A stretch of DNA of 64,000 nucleotides, taken from Adiantum capillus-veneris. Lineage: Eukaryota > Streptophyta > Polypodiopsida > Polypodiales > Pteridaceae. Under the pieces are notes generated by a model. The model was not told the origin of the DNA. It did not search any database and was given only the letters and a program-made list of their open reading frames with translations. Positions 45,034-56,365 of this stretch are shown here, in pieces (the first letter of the stretch is position 1; every line of letters begins with the position of its first letter). The stretch lies in contig CM043944.1 in the NCBI GenBank assembly GCA_014529385.2, forward strand, positions 69,858,895 to 69,922,894, in the 5' to 3' direction. The position numbers and the translations under genes were made by a program.

Positions 45034-45948
45034 CTTGGGCCACGTGTCTGTGTGGGTTTCATTGATTCCATGGCCATCGTGCATACATATAAAGTAAACC
45101 ATCGTAGACAAAAGTAAACGCGGCCATAGAAAGTAAACTCACACCCATCGGACAGATTAGGGACATCGTGGGAAACGTGCTACACTGGTCTGTTGTCAAT
45201 CCCACAGCTCAATCTTCATTGAAGACCGCGGTCCCCGTGTGATATAGCAATGAGGGTGTGTAAGGCTAGGTTCAGACTGCACAAGCACAACGAGCCCGCC
45301 AAATATTTTTCCTTTCTCTTATGTTCACATAGCGTAGTTCTATCGTGATTGAATCTGCCACTTGTAATCAACGATGGGCAATTGTCGAATTGGCGTGTGC
45401 TGTTAGCTTCCCTGCATGGGGTCGTGGGATCCAACGTAGCTTCGCTTTCGATGTTGAAAAGCACCTCCACATCCAGGGTGGTGAGGCCGCTCGAGTAAAT
45501 GGTGGGTCCGGAAAAGCGTACTCTCAACACACAAGCTCTATAGCCCTGCATCTTCCGCTTGGGTGTGGAATCTAAACTCACCCTAAGAGCCCATTCCCGC
45601 CTAGTGGTTACAGGGCTTGGAAGTGCTCAATGCTCTGTAATCGAGGGGTTCCACGGAGTGTTTAGAGCCAATCCAACACCTCATCATCACGCTGCAAGAG
45701 CCCTAAGGAAGTAGAATTTTCACAGATTTTGCAACGCATACGACCTGTCCAGCAAGTTAATGAAATTTTGCACAGACTGTATCCGAGAAAAATGTCAAAA
45801 ATAAACCCTTTCCTTACCGCTTCTAGGTGACCGTCTTAAATTAGGCCTGTATCGCACGTTTGAGTGTGGTGTTTGCACAGCAGGTACCTGTTGTGCTGCA
45901 GTGAGACCATAATCAAGTGTTTACAGTGCATGTGTACTTCCACTGGAC
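45034..45948. other. No gene seen
   Basis: Short overlapping frames only, none with a recognisable motif. Confidence 0.5.
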
Positions 45949-46034
45949 TATTTGACACCCCCTTGTCAGGTGGGATCAACGGTCCACGATCTCTAGATGA
46001 TGTGGACCGTTCGTTTATTCTTAAAAATAAAAAG

Positions 46035-46125
46035 AGTCTGACCGGTTTTCCCACGCGACTTGAACGTGCCACCTCCCACACTAGAGGCATTGATTCTCCC
46101 ATTAAGCTATTGCACACCACTTGAC
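46035..46125 (-). ncRNA. tRNA-like (SINE head-like) segment
   Basis: On the minus strand TAGCTTAATGGGAG fits a pol III A box. GTTCAAGTCGC, about 40 bases further, fits a B box weakly (consensus GGTTCGANTCC). The segment could be an old SINE head or a degraded tRNA. No clear anticodon stem was worked out. Confidence 0.35.
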
Positions 46126-46164
46126 TTAGGGTGAGCACATAGTATAATATGGCAAAAGTAACCC

Positions 46165-46372
46165 GGTGGGGATCATTAGATGTTCACTTGGAGATCACTA
46201 TGGAATGGTTGGGGTCACAGAGTGATCACTTTGGAATAGGTAGGTTCACAAGGTGATTACATCTCAATTGGTAGTCACACGGGGATGACTTGACGATCAC
46301 TTGATGTTCACATTGAGTTTCCTTGGGGTTCACTTCGATTGTGATCACATGACGATCACTTGGGGATTAAAC
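46165..46372. repeat. Cluster of GATCAC/GTTCAC words
   Basis: At least a dozen variants of G[AT/TT/GT]CAC (GATCACT, GTTCACTTGG, GGTCACAG) are spaced about 10-25 bases apart. It looks like a degenerate short tandem array. Confidence 0.7.
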
Positions 46373-46455
46373 TGCCATCGGACGATGCAAAACCAATCCC
46401 GCCGCCCCCATTAATAGGAACCGTTGATTCTCCCCTAGACAAGGGCTGTCAAATA

Positions 46456-46526
46456 ATCACTAGGTAATAATCACTAGGTGTGCACTTGAACTGCTGCAGC
46501 CCCTCGAAGAGCTCGGTGGGCCGCAA

Positions 46527-46566
<40 letters not shown>

Positions 46567-47144
46567 ACATGTCACACAGAAATACACCGCACGCGAGAAA
46601 ATCCACCTGATTGGACCGTTGGAACTTGGAGTTGGAGCAGAGGCAGTGGGGATAATAAATAATAAGATGCCTCATCTTTGGCGCGAAGCTTATGGCAGAG
46701 GGTAGATGTTGTGCAGGCTTGGAGCCTGGAGGCTGGAGGTCACCTTTGATTCCAAGGCCCAAGCGTTATAACTTTGAGGTTAGTCTAGCTCTCTCATGCG
46801 AACTGGTGCGAGTTGGAAGAAAAACCAGGTATTTCGCCATGTCAGTCAATTCTGGTCTTTGCATTTGGTACTGCACCATACTGTGTGTTAGGTTTTTCAT
46901 AGACATGGCTGGATGAATACACACCGCTCCCCGGAAAAACCCCAATCACACACACCACTACAAACAACACACACACACACACAGAGGCAGAATCTGTGCC
47001 ATAGAAGCGCATGCACACACAAACAGCAGAACCTTTGCCAGAGATAAGGTATTCAATAACACACCCAAGCTCGAAACACAAATTATTGATGACATTATGC
47101 TCAGTGATCTTACAGGTGTTTGTTGAATCTGCTGGTTTTGAGCC
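46456..47144 (+). promoter_or_regulatory. Presumed promoter and 5' UTR of the F-box gene
   Basis: A TC tract (46534-46564) is followed by TTTGGCGC at 46677-46684, a perfect match to the E2F consensus TTTSSCGC. Candidate 5' UTR intron: donor AACCAG/GTATTT near 46829 and acceptor ATCTTACAG/GTG near 47115. The start codon context is GAGCCATGGA. No clear TATA box. Intron and E2F site are inferred from sequence only. Confidence 0.5.
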
Positions 47145-48533
47145 ATGGATTCCTTGCCTGTAGAGGTTACAGGAAGGATATTGTCATGTGTGGCAAGTGC
47201 TCGACATGTTGTTATGGCTTCAGCTATTTCTCAGAAATGGCAAGAGGCTGCAAAGCATCACCTTCGCAGGCTTACATTTAACGGCTCAGATTTTTCTACT
47301 CAGGAGGATGATGATTTCTCACCAAGTATGTGTATAACCAACACGGTGATGAGAACAAGCTCACTACATGAATTATCCATCTCAGTGGAAGCATATATTT
47401 TAAGTGAGTCTGAAGATGAATCTGATGAAGATGACTGTGAAGGTGAATTTATGGTTGAGCTCCAGGCAGCATCCGTAGATGTGTGGATTCAGCACACAAA
47501 AGGGACTCTTCGGTCCCTCACCATTATGAACCCCATTACGCCACCCATGAACATTCTGGAGAAGTTGGGCAATGGGGAATCAAACCTTAAGCAGTTGGAG
47601 TGGGGGTCTGCTCACATACCCGTAGTTAACCCAGCCATCCATGTCTTCCAGTCTCTCTCTTCACTTACTCTTTTCGGCATGCAAGATTGGTTGGCAGTGT
47701 CAAACCTTGAGGCGCTCCTCTTGGCCTGTCCGAAGCTGGTCTCACTATCTTTGGTAGATGTTAAACTTTGGGAATATTTGGGCAGGTACAACCCTCCACC
47801 GATGGCAGTCACATTGAAGAGCTCGTCATTGAAGGCTGTTCACATTGATCAAGGTTTCGAGCTCATTGATGACCTAATTCTGCATATAGACTGCCTGGAG
47901 AGCTTGTCGCTTGAGCATGTGAGCTTCGAGCTAGTAAAGCTCGTGCAAAATAGTAGACATGGTGGATTGCAGCATTTGTCAATCATTGAGGCGCACATTT
48001 GGGAGATGGAACTTGGGGATCTAGCTAGTGGTCTTTATGAATTACGACTACATGGAAGGGAGACTCTCGAGGCTGATTGGAAAAAGCTCTATCCGATGTT
48101 CTCCCGGGCAATTAACTTGAGGAAGCTATACTTGCCTAGCAACACTCCCAACATTGACGAGTTTGATGTTGGCTTCGACAAGATTGCCAAGTCCTTTCCC
48201 AATTTATACTTGTTGGGGCTAAATTATCGACCTGGGTTAAGAGCCTTCAAAGCAGGTGGCTCCGCCGAGGCTTTAACCTTTGGGAGTGTCACTATTCTTG
48301 AGCTGACTTCGTGGAAACCGAACAAAGAGTTTGCTGCATGGATAGCTGGTTTTCTAGAGCATTGCCCCAACTTGAAACAGCTAACTACTGCTTGTAAGGT
48401 TTCTGATCTCAAACCAGGAGATTCAGGCCCACAGTCAGCCGAATTCAACAAGCTGATGTCTCAAATTCTGCAACCATATCCTCATGTAGCTACCAAGTAT
48501 GTCTTATCTTTGAGGTCCAAGGTGAGCAGGTAA
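47145..48533 (+). CDS. F-box/RNI-like (LRR) protein
   Basis: 462 residues, uninterrupted. The F-box is at residues 3-44 (LPVEVTGRILSCVASARHVVMASAISQKWQEAAKHHLRRL). It is the part that binds SKP1 in SCF ubiquitin ligases. The remainder is a run of leucine-rich, RNI-like segments (residues 75-450, e.g. LRSLTIM, LESLSLEHVSF, LQHLSIIEAH, LRKLYLPSN, VTILELTSW, CPNLKQL) that would select the substrate. From memory of the family it is closest to the Arabidopsis At1g67190 type (about 420 residues). A short acidic insert at 86-101 (SESEDESDEDDCEGEF) adds length. Met 1 is chosen because the F-box starts right behind it and the Kozak context is good. It is the only host gene I trust here. Confidence 0.92.
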   Translation: MDSLPVEVTGRILSCVASARHVVMASAISQKWQEAAKHHLRRLTFNGSDFSTQEDDDFSPSMCITNTVMRTSSLHELSISVEAYILSESEDESDEDDCEGEFMVELQAASVDVWIQHTKGTLRSLTIMNPITPPMNILEKLGNGESNLKQLEWGSAHIPVVNPAIHVFQSLSSLTLFGMQDWLAVSNLEALLLACPKLVSLSLVDVKLWEYLGRYNPPPMAVTLKSSSLKAVHIDQGFELIDDLILHIDCLESLSLEHVSFELVKLVQNSRHGGLQHLSIIEAHIWEMELGDLASGLYELRLHGRETLEADWKKLYPMFSRAINLRKLYLPSNTPNIDEFDVGFDKIAKSFPNLYLLGLNYRPGLRAFKAGGSAEALTFGSVTILELTSWKPNKEFAAWIAGFLEHCPNLKQLTTACKVSDLKPGDSGPQSAEFNKLMSQILQPYPHVATKYVLSLRSKVSR

Positions 48534-50729
48534 AGAGTCTTTTTTACTGGCTTTTTCGCTCAGCTGACATTCCTCAGTTTTGCTAAAAGTTTTGTTTTGT
48601 TGGCTTGAAGAGCTTGATGCACGTCAGGTTTTATACTTATTTGATGTATACAGGTTGATTTGAATAAGTATATGAATCTGAGTCATTTTTTTATTGTAAG
48701 GTTATGAAGGTTTGCAAGTGTTGAGGCATAAAAGTGATGCCTGTTGTCTGCCAAATAATAATATTTGATCCGATCTCTGCATAGAGCATACACACATGCT
48801 AGCACACACTCAGGAAAGCCATGCAAGTATTCCTTCTTGGTGGAATGTTGTGTATGGGCTTGTCCAATTTGGAATTTCATGAAGCCTTAACAGTGGTTTG
48901 AGTGAGGAAGCTTACCATGAGGATGATATTGTGTTGCTTCCTTTTTACTTGGGGCCTTTGGCTTAATGGGTCGGGTTTTCCACAGCACTGCATGAGGCGG
49001 ATGAGATGGTACTATGTATATTTATGGTCTTTGTCATACACGAGCTTTTGGACAAATTCCTACAATAATTTATGCATTGTGACCTACCAAACATCATGAG
49101 CTTTTGTGAGGGAGGCACCGCATACCTAGTTATTTTCTTAGTTGGAGGAATTGAAGCTTTTTGGCCTTGAGGTATCATCCCATTTATCATCATAGCCAAT
49201 AAATGAGAAGTGGCAAAAGACTAAACCCTAGAGAGAGAGAGAGAGAGAGAGAAGAAGAAGAAAAAGAAGAAGAAGAAGAGAATTTTAGTGTCGTAGGAAA
49301 CTATCCCAAGAGACCTCAAAGATTTATCCGAAGAGAGTGGGAGAGACCCTTTCTAATGCCGGAGGTTGTGTAGGTTAATGTTGAAGTAGTCTCGCATCTT
49401 TGTGCTTATGTATGAGACGAGGCACAAGCCAATTGGAATGCAATCCGCACTGTGTTAAATGGTGGGAAGGATAATGTCCTCAAGAGTTACTGTCTTTTCC
49501 ATTACAAAGCATGGTGGCTCACATAACCCAGGGCATTATTTGGAGTGTTGTTGAAAGCGGCAGCATTTCCAGCAAGGTTAGCAACTCATAAACCTAGTTA
49601 AACGCACAAAAGAAAGCCTTGGATCCAAGGTTAATCAATGCATTTGAAAGGTACTTTCTCCAAGCAAACGTTAAGTGATCTTTGTAGTCCAGCTGAAGTG
49701 AATGGCTATATCTACACACTCTACGTTACAGTAACTATCCTTTACGCTACTGTCATACACCTTTTCCTTTCAATCCTCACTTGGCATATGACAATGTTGC
49801 AACATGTTCCTCTCTTGCTCAAAAGTATAGCATGCATTGTTTAGCCTTCAAATCAAAGCATAGTTTGTAGCTCACCTAGTATACCCTCGACACTGCCGCG
49901 ATTTGCCAAAAACTTTTTTCCTTAAAAACGAGAGAAAAAGGACACATCATGTTAATTTTGATGTGTTCTGCATTAAATTCACAAAATTTTGGTTAAATAT
50001 ACATTAAATGCAAACAGTGGGAGGTAGACAACCTCAATTTGTACATTTATGCCAATGGTAGCCACCACAAAAAAGCTACATTCTAGCCTCCACTCACTTT
50101 CCTCGGCTCTTTTTATCCACCATCCTTTTTTGCCTCTCTTCAAACCATTTTTTGATTCAAAATGGGATGTGTGTGCCAAGGCCCACCAAAGACTTTTTTT
50201 CAACCACAGAGAAAAAAGACACTTAAAACTCCTCTAGTTGTTAGGTCAGAATTTGAAGGATTTACTGGTTTTTACACTAAAACTAGTAAAATTTTACAAG
50301 TTTTCTTTAAGGCAAGCTCATACTCTTGTCTGGATATGCAATTTTAGGCAGTTAAAAATACACTAAAGGCCGGTTTTGTGCGAGCATTGGTGTGTGCCTT
50401 TTGTACACCACACACACATTTATATGCATGTTTACTCAATTTTATATGTGCAATCAATGAAACTAGCAATGACCCTAGCACAGTGACTTGGTCCATTATC
50501 CGTCTAATGTGGAGTAAACAAAAGAATAAGCATATTTACTTATATATTAAAGTAGGATAGCCACATGGTGGCATGCTAGGAAATTTCTATGTTATCAGAA
50601 GAGGGGCACACCAATAGCAATAACACGACAACAATGGATGTAACATTTTCCACCCACAACTAATGCAGTAACTTCATGGCTTAGTGTCACCACAAGCAGC
50701 CCATTCAACACCAAACGCCTGCGGGGGCT
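48534..50729. other. 3' UTR and intergenic sequence, no gene seen
   Basis: The 3' UTR probably ends in the AT-rich stretch with AATAAG at about 48664 or AATAATA at about 48757. A (GA)n(GAA)n tract lies at 49231-49281. Other frames are short and motif-free. Confidence 0.5.
49231..49281. repeat. (GA)n(GAA)n microsatellite
   Basis: GA units followed by imperfect GAA units. Confidence 0.93.
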
Positions 50730-51960
50730 AGGAGACTACGGGATTTGGTTAAGAGCCTAGCTGGCTACGAGCCCATGGGAATAGGGATTAGAGAGTTCCC
50801 TATTCTAAGAGATGCACGTAAGGATAGTGGTCCTATCTATAGAGACCTGACTAGCTACATAAGCGTGTTGAGGAAGGCTCTGAAGATTATATAGAAGTTT
50901 GCCACAACCTCTAGATCCAACTGCAATGTGGAGAAATCAAGACTGATTTCACTATCAAAAAACGACTCATTTGATCCATCTGAGTGGTTAGGAGAGATTG
51001 TCTCCAGTGGGCCATGGACAAAGTTCGGAATACGATGCGCATTCCATAACAGTCTCAAAGTAGTCAACTCGTTTATGATTCCATATCTCTCCTTTGGTGT
51101 GCCTCAGCTAAGATAGCAAAATGCAATTGAAAGGAATTTCTAAAACCCTGTGCAAAAACAACACCAAAGATACATCACCCTAGTAGTGGGCTAACTAGGA
51201 GTGTGTTGCTAATTTTCGAGATCGGGGTTCACGACAAAGTACTAGCACCTAGATGGGCAAACCTTAAATTAGGTAGTAACACGGAACGAAAATGCACCAA
51301 AGTATCAAGGACACTAGAATGGAGGGAAGCAGCTAGATATTTAAAAAACTTTATCACACATTGGTCCCATTGGCTCTCAAAAGTGGGAAGTGATATGCTG
51401 AATCCATTCTGGAGATAAGTTGCCAAAAAAGTCAATAGCAAAGGACTCAAACACTTTGCCCAATTCTGGCATGGAGACATCACTAGCTGGCAAGAAGCAA
51501 ACTAGTCGGCTTACCCCATACAGTCTCAAAGGAATAGAAAGACGACTAATCAATAGAGGTGTCAAAGGTCTTAGCAATGTGCTAAATTTGACTGGACAGT
51601 CTTGCACTGGCCTGAAAACAAAAAAATTCACCAAACCCTCTCAATTAGCAGTGGCTGAAACACTAACCAAAATCTAGATGAGCATCGATAGAAAGCAACA
51701 TATGGGATCCTCATTGCCCCCCACTAATGAAGAGCTTTCTATGGAAGGTGCTATGGGGAGCTATTCCTATAGGGTTCAAGGTATTAACTAGATGGATAGG
51801 CTCTTACAGATGCTCATGATGCAAAGCAGCTAGTTAGGATTCGCTCTACCTATTCCAAAATTGTCCAATTACAAGAGGCCTAGCAGGAAAAATATGTAGA
51901 TGAATATACAAGACTTGGAAGATTTTGTTTTCCAAGAATCCTGGTTAGATTTTGAGCTTG
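50730..51960 (+). pseudogene. Decayed LINE (L1-like) RT end and zinc-binding domain
   Basis: Readable in broken frames: LRKALKII.KFATTSRSNCNVEKSRLISLS near 50870-50950, like the palm/thumb of L1 RT (FG..SGL..N..KS). After that SEWLGEIVSSGPW. Further on comes LTPYSLKGIERRLINRGVKGLSNV (about 51500-51580), like the L1 C-terminal region. Last, near 51800-51880, RCS.CKAAS..SLYLFQNCP fits the zf-RVT pattern (C..C......HLF..C, with stops inside). No poly-A tail or target duplication was identified. Strand and family are inferred from these fragments; the catalytic FADD motif was not found. Confidence 0.55.
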
Positions 51961-53869
51961 CCTTTAAGAAAACCGGCAAATTTACACAAGTTTTAGTGTA
52001 TTACCGGCAAAAGCTTCCAATTTTGACCTAAAAACCAGGAGAATTTCAAGTTTTCCCTTATTTTGATCGGTTAGGAAAAATGTATTTTTCTAGCCCTGAC
52101 CCCTACCCATAACATGAACTGAACCGTATAGCCAAAAAGACAACATTGGAGACACAAACATAAACCAAAAGGGAGCATACTATTGCAATATTGGGGGAGT
52201 CCAAGCGTCCATCACCTATCAAAGAGGACCCGAGAAATGTGCGGGTGCCACCATGAACTCCTCTTCCACCACCAGACAAGGCCATGCCCTCAATCTCCAA
52301 GGTGAAAAGGAAGCTTCAACAGAGAAGTTCGACTCGTTGCCAAGTTGCAATCACCAAATTAGTGCAACAAGCTTTGCAAGGGAAGCCAAGCCAATCCACC
52401 AAGGTGCCCAAGCTGGTGAACGAGCACCCCAAAAAGCACATGAACCGACCCGATGATGCCACCATGGAAATGACAACTTGAACTTCATCATACATCCTCA
52501 TCACTGTATCACATGGGCATGCTCAAGTGGGATCAATGGTGGAGGTGGAAAAAAAGACAAAGCAAACATCCAGTTCTGATTGGATTGCTCTTAATAAATA
52601 ATTCCTCATACTTATAGGCCCACTAAATACCGTTAAAAATGATAGAGAAAGATATATTCCTTAATTCTTAGTAACCTCTTTGTGATTGTGATTATATTAA
52701 ATGTACTCATGACACGAGTAGATGTGGCTAACTGCTTGCTTATTTAAGAAATCGCTTGTATGATTTGACACAACAATTAAATATGTTCGCATTCCCACGT
52801 AATCCTTTACTTTACACAACAATCTTACAGGTACCTCCACACTAGGAGGGGGTAACTGTTTTGAGTTGCTTCCCTCCCCTCAAATAACTTTGCCTCTAGG
52901 AGGTAAAGTTAGTAATCCCCCCCCCCCCCCCCTTTCTTGCGCGTGTGTGTGAGAGACATGCCATCACATTAATCACTTCCTCTTTGTCTTGCCATTACGG
53001 CGCCAGTGCTCGAAAAAAACCTAGGTTTAGTACAAATTTTGAAATTTACCTCTAAATTTTATATCTGAAGGTGATAAAACCTACAAAATTTTGAAAAAAT
53101 TAGTGTAATTTGGTGTAAAAACCTTCAAATTTTGTCAATTTACCTCTGTTGTTTCAAGTATGTAGGTTTGCCAAGTTTTTGGAAAAAAGTTTTTTTTCGA
53201 GCACTGCATTACACCCCTCCATGTGCAGGGCACCAGATTTTCTTTGCCATCCTACCACAAAGTCAAATTGCAAGTTTGTCTGTGTTCCTAATGATCATGC
53301 GCATGTAATCATTGGGAAGTACATAGTCTTCCAATTATAAGTACATACTAAATAAACCCCTAATGACCATATACATATAGTGATCACCCTAAACTTGCCA
53401 CCTATGTTTGGTGAGGTCTTTGTTTCTAGAGTTTGTGGCAAAAAAATTTGCCAATACCCTAACATGGTTTTGTCCCTTTCTAATGTTCAGATCTTTTGAT
53501 GTGAACACCTTTTTTCCAATTACTATCTGCTTTTTAAACTTTGGGTTCAACACTTGGGATGTAGACCTCTAATCTAAAGTCTATGATATATCGCTAGACA
53601 AACTAAGATGATCGGGTGATATTTTTGCCAAATTCTATGACGCTTTTCTTGAAATAATTGATAGTACCACCTTCTAGATATGTTTCTATGTCATGCTCCA
53701 CTGCCAATATTTAATGATCGCACCTCTTGGTGGATGAAGTGTCTTTGGGGTGCCTTCACCTCTTTCCATGGAGGGTAAAGGGGCCAATAAGGGGACAGGT
53801 TTCTCTATTGGGATCCGTCCACCCCCAATATTAAATAAGCTTTCGCATCGATTTAGGTACAACACTTCC
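51961..53869. other. No gene seen
   Basis: AT-rich, with a C16 run at 52917-52932 followed by GCGCGTGTGTGTGAGAGA. A short frame at 52253-52481 has no recognisable motif. Confidence 0.5.
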
Positions 53870-54200
53870 CCAATGCTAGCATGGTTAGTTCTCTGACGAT
53901 CAAACCTTGGCCTTTAGATTGTGAGTTCGAGCCTTGTCACATTTGCCCTGAATACCCATCTAGATCTTCACGCTACTGGACCCTATTTTTGTTACACACG
54001 ATTTAGTAGAAACGATCGTTCTTTGCCTGTGAGTGACCATTTGATGCCTCATTTTACAGCAAATAGCCGTTGTGCTCACCATTCATTTGCACCGTTTCAA
54101 GCTCGAAATAGTGTTGTACCCTGTCCAAAATTGGTCGTAGAGCTTAGGTGGTCGCTATTGGGGATTTTACCCTAGTTTTTTGTTTATTTTAAGCTTACCG
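53870..54200 (+). mobile_element. SINE-like tRNA-derived candidate
   Basis: CTAGCATGGTTAGTTCTCTG (A-box-like) is followed about 40 bases later by GAGTTCGAGCC (B-box-like, near 53930). A T-rich tail (TTTTTTGTTTATTTT) lies near 54175-54195. The spacing suits a pol III promoter. There is no second copy in the window and no target duplication seen, so this is weak. Confidence 0.35.
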
Positions 54201-54312
54201 CTTTCTAAGCCAAGTATATGTATACATCTACACTTGCCTACCACCATGAATTGGCTTCATTCTAACATAAAATGTCCCCATGTAGTAGTAACCACATTAG
54301 CACTCTTATTGC

Positions 54313-54577
54313 TGTTGCAATAAGGGTTGTAGAAATTCACACAAAATTTGGAGAAAAATAAGGAGAGGCTTAGGGGCACACAACACATGAAGAATTATTA
54401 CTTAGTATTCTGATACAAAGATAAGGCTTGCCCCAGGGATATCATGGACAAATATATACAAGTTTGGATGTCAGGGACAACTATACAAGTTGGGGAAATA
54501 TATCTCTTTGTGAGGAGATATAGTGCCCCAACTGTCCTAAGTGTGTTTAGGCACACCATTACCATATCATAGTAAGA
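54313..54577 (-). repeat. Copia relative, 3' LTR (diverged)
   Basis: Begins TGTTGCAATAAGGGTTG, comparable to the TGTTGGAATTAGGGTT of the other copy. Ends near ACCATATCATAGTAAGA, with its CA end lost. Confidence 0.65.
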
Positions 54578-54952
54578 AACTCCTCATGGGAAAGATGTGG
54601 TGTGAACATGAGTTGGCACACATTAGAGGAAAGTTTCAAATCCTAATGTGATCAATCCACACCCAAATCTTTGCAAAAGTCTTTGAAGTTCTCACAAGAG
54701 AGAGCCTTTGTAAAATGGTCTACCATGTACGCACATAAGCCAAATTGATCTCTCCAGTAGAGGTAATGCACTACAATGTGCTTTTGCACAAGAATGAAGC
54801 ACTGGATTCCTTGCAATTCCTAAAGATAGTGGTGATAGGATACATTCTATTATTTAAATCATCCGTAAGGCATCTAAGGGCAAAGAAACTCAACCCTAGC
54901 TATGAAACTTTCCCTATACTCAGCTTAACAATTAGACGTGTCGATAGTAGGC

Positions 54953-55155
54953 AGATTCTTGCTCAACCATAATATGCATGAGTTGTTAAGCATGAAGTAA
55001 AATCCACTTGGGGACACACAAGTGTCATAGTAGCTAGCCCAATCTTATTCCAAGATTCTTGCTCAACCATGATATGCATTAGTTGTTAAGCATGAAGTAA
55101 AATTCACTTGGGGAAACACAAGTGTCAGAGTAGCTAGCCCAATCTTAGTCCAATT
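54953..55155. repeat. Tandem duplication of ~104 bp in the RNase H region
   Basis: AGATTCTTGCTCAACCAT...CCCAATCTTA(T/G)TCC is present twice in succession with about 8 differences. Confidence 0.9.
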
Positions 55156-55593
55156 AATCATGTGAGTCTAGTGGCAATTATCTCCCCTTGGGATAAAAAA
55201 AGCCAAGATGAATAGTGCCACTCAAGTAGTAAAAAAATCTGCTTCACAATGTATTAATTCTTACATCAAGGGACTTGATTAAACATGCTCACCTATGAGA
55301 TGTGTATTTAATGCATGGCCTCGTGATGCATATGAAGATAAGGAAACCAACAACATACAAATAAAGAGAAACATCAAAATGCCTCCAACATCTTGAAGAT
55401 TAGATTTCAAACATGTCTCCATAAGAGTAGCAATAGGCTTGCAGCCCTCGAGGCCAAATCTATGCAGCTATGTCTCGATATGCTTTGTCTAACACAAGGA
55501 AATACGTCCATCCCACAACTTGAACTATATGCCCAAATAATAATGCGCAATACTCACCTCTGAAAACTCAAAATAAGCCTTAAAGCACATTAT

Positions 55594-56365
55594 TCAGACA
55601 CTTGACATACAAAGTGCTCTTAGTAGGAAATTTTTGAAAACCACATGTAGAAAAATAGGAATGTATCTTCTCATGTCAAGCATGAGAGCTTGCTTTAAAC
55701 CGTACAAAGCCTTTTTCAACTTGCCTACCTTATTTTCTTGCCCTTTTTGAACAAAACCATGAAATTGCATTACATACACTTCCTCATGAAATTCACATTC
55801 AAAAAGATATTCGTTATGTCTAACTCATGTACATTCCAACCATAATGAGCTTCCAAATATTACAAATGGGGGTCATACAACAATTGAATCTCATTAAAAT
55901 CTACTTTGTCCCAAGTCTCACAGCTCCCTTGATTGGATAAGAGGCATTGTTGGCACAAGTGAACATATTCCCATGAAGGATAGCCTTGAAGAAGCAAACA
56001 AGTCACGGTGTGAAGTAATGTGCTTTGTAACACCACTATCGAAGTACCAAACATGTGACTCTGTAGCAACTGACATACATGCATCATGGACAAGGATCAT
56101 AAGTACACTCTGCAATAAATTCCCACTTTGCATCTACATCAACATCACAATATCCATTTCCAAAATATTCTACAATAGCTGCACTTAAAGTAGATCCAAC
56201 CTCTTTTTTCTTTGCCTCTTTTGCCTTCAACTTAGGACATTGCTTTATCAAGTGATCATTAGCCTTGCAATAGTGGCAACGCATCTTCTTCTTGCCTTTT
56301 TCACCAAAATTCCCAAACAAGTTGTTGCTAGCAGAAGCACTAGAAACAGATGATCTACTACTCAC
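55594..56365 (-). pseudogene. pol: Copia relative: zinc knuckle, protease, then RT start (integrase deleted)
   Basis: The zinc knuckle CHYCKANDHLIKQC (about 56240-56285) is intact. Protease WYFDSGVTKHITSHRDLF is at about 56000-56060. Within about 100 bases after PLIQSREL the sequence passes to RT (EEVYVMQFHGFVQKGQENKVG, LKKALYGLKQA, near 55690-55790). The whole integrase between them is missing. Confidence 0.8.

Larger units (their letters stand above)
45949..46455. mobile_element. MITE-like element with ~38-bp terminal inverted repeats
   Basis: The left end TATTTGACACCCCCTTGTC...ATCAACGGTCC is matched in reverse by the right end ...AACCGTTGATTC...GACAAGGGCTGTCAAATA. It holds a perfect 10-bp stem AACGGTCCAC/GTGGACCGTT (45978-46011), a tRNA-like segment on the minus strand, and a GATCAC-rich block. 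A 14-bp repeat AATAATCACTAGGT x2 sits just outside the right end. No transposase. Target duplication not resolved. Confidence 0.65.

Noticed and set aside
45216-45581. 121-codon minus-strand frame near the F-box gene
   Set aside because: No recognisable domain and overlapped by another frame of similar length; probably chance.
52253-52481. Pair of overlapping 65-67-codon frames
   Set aside because: No motif; overlapping frames on both strands suggest chance.
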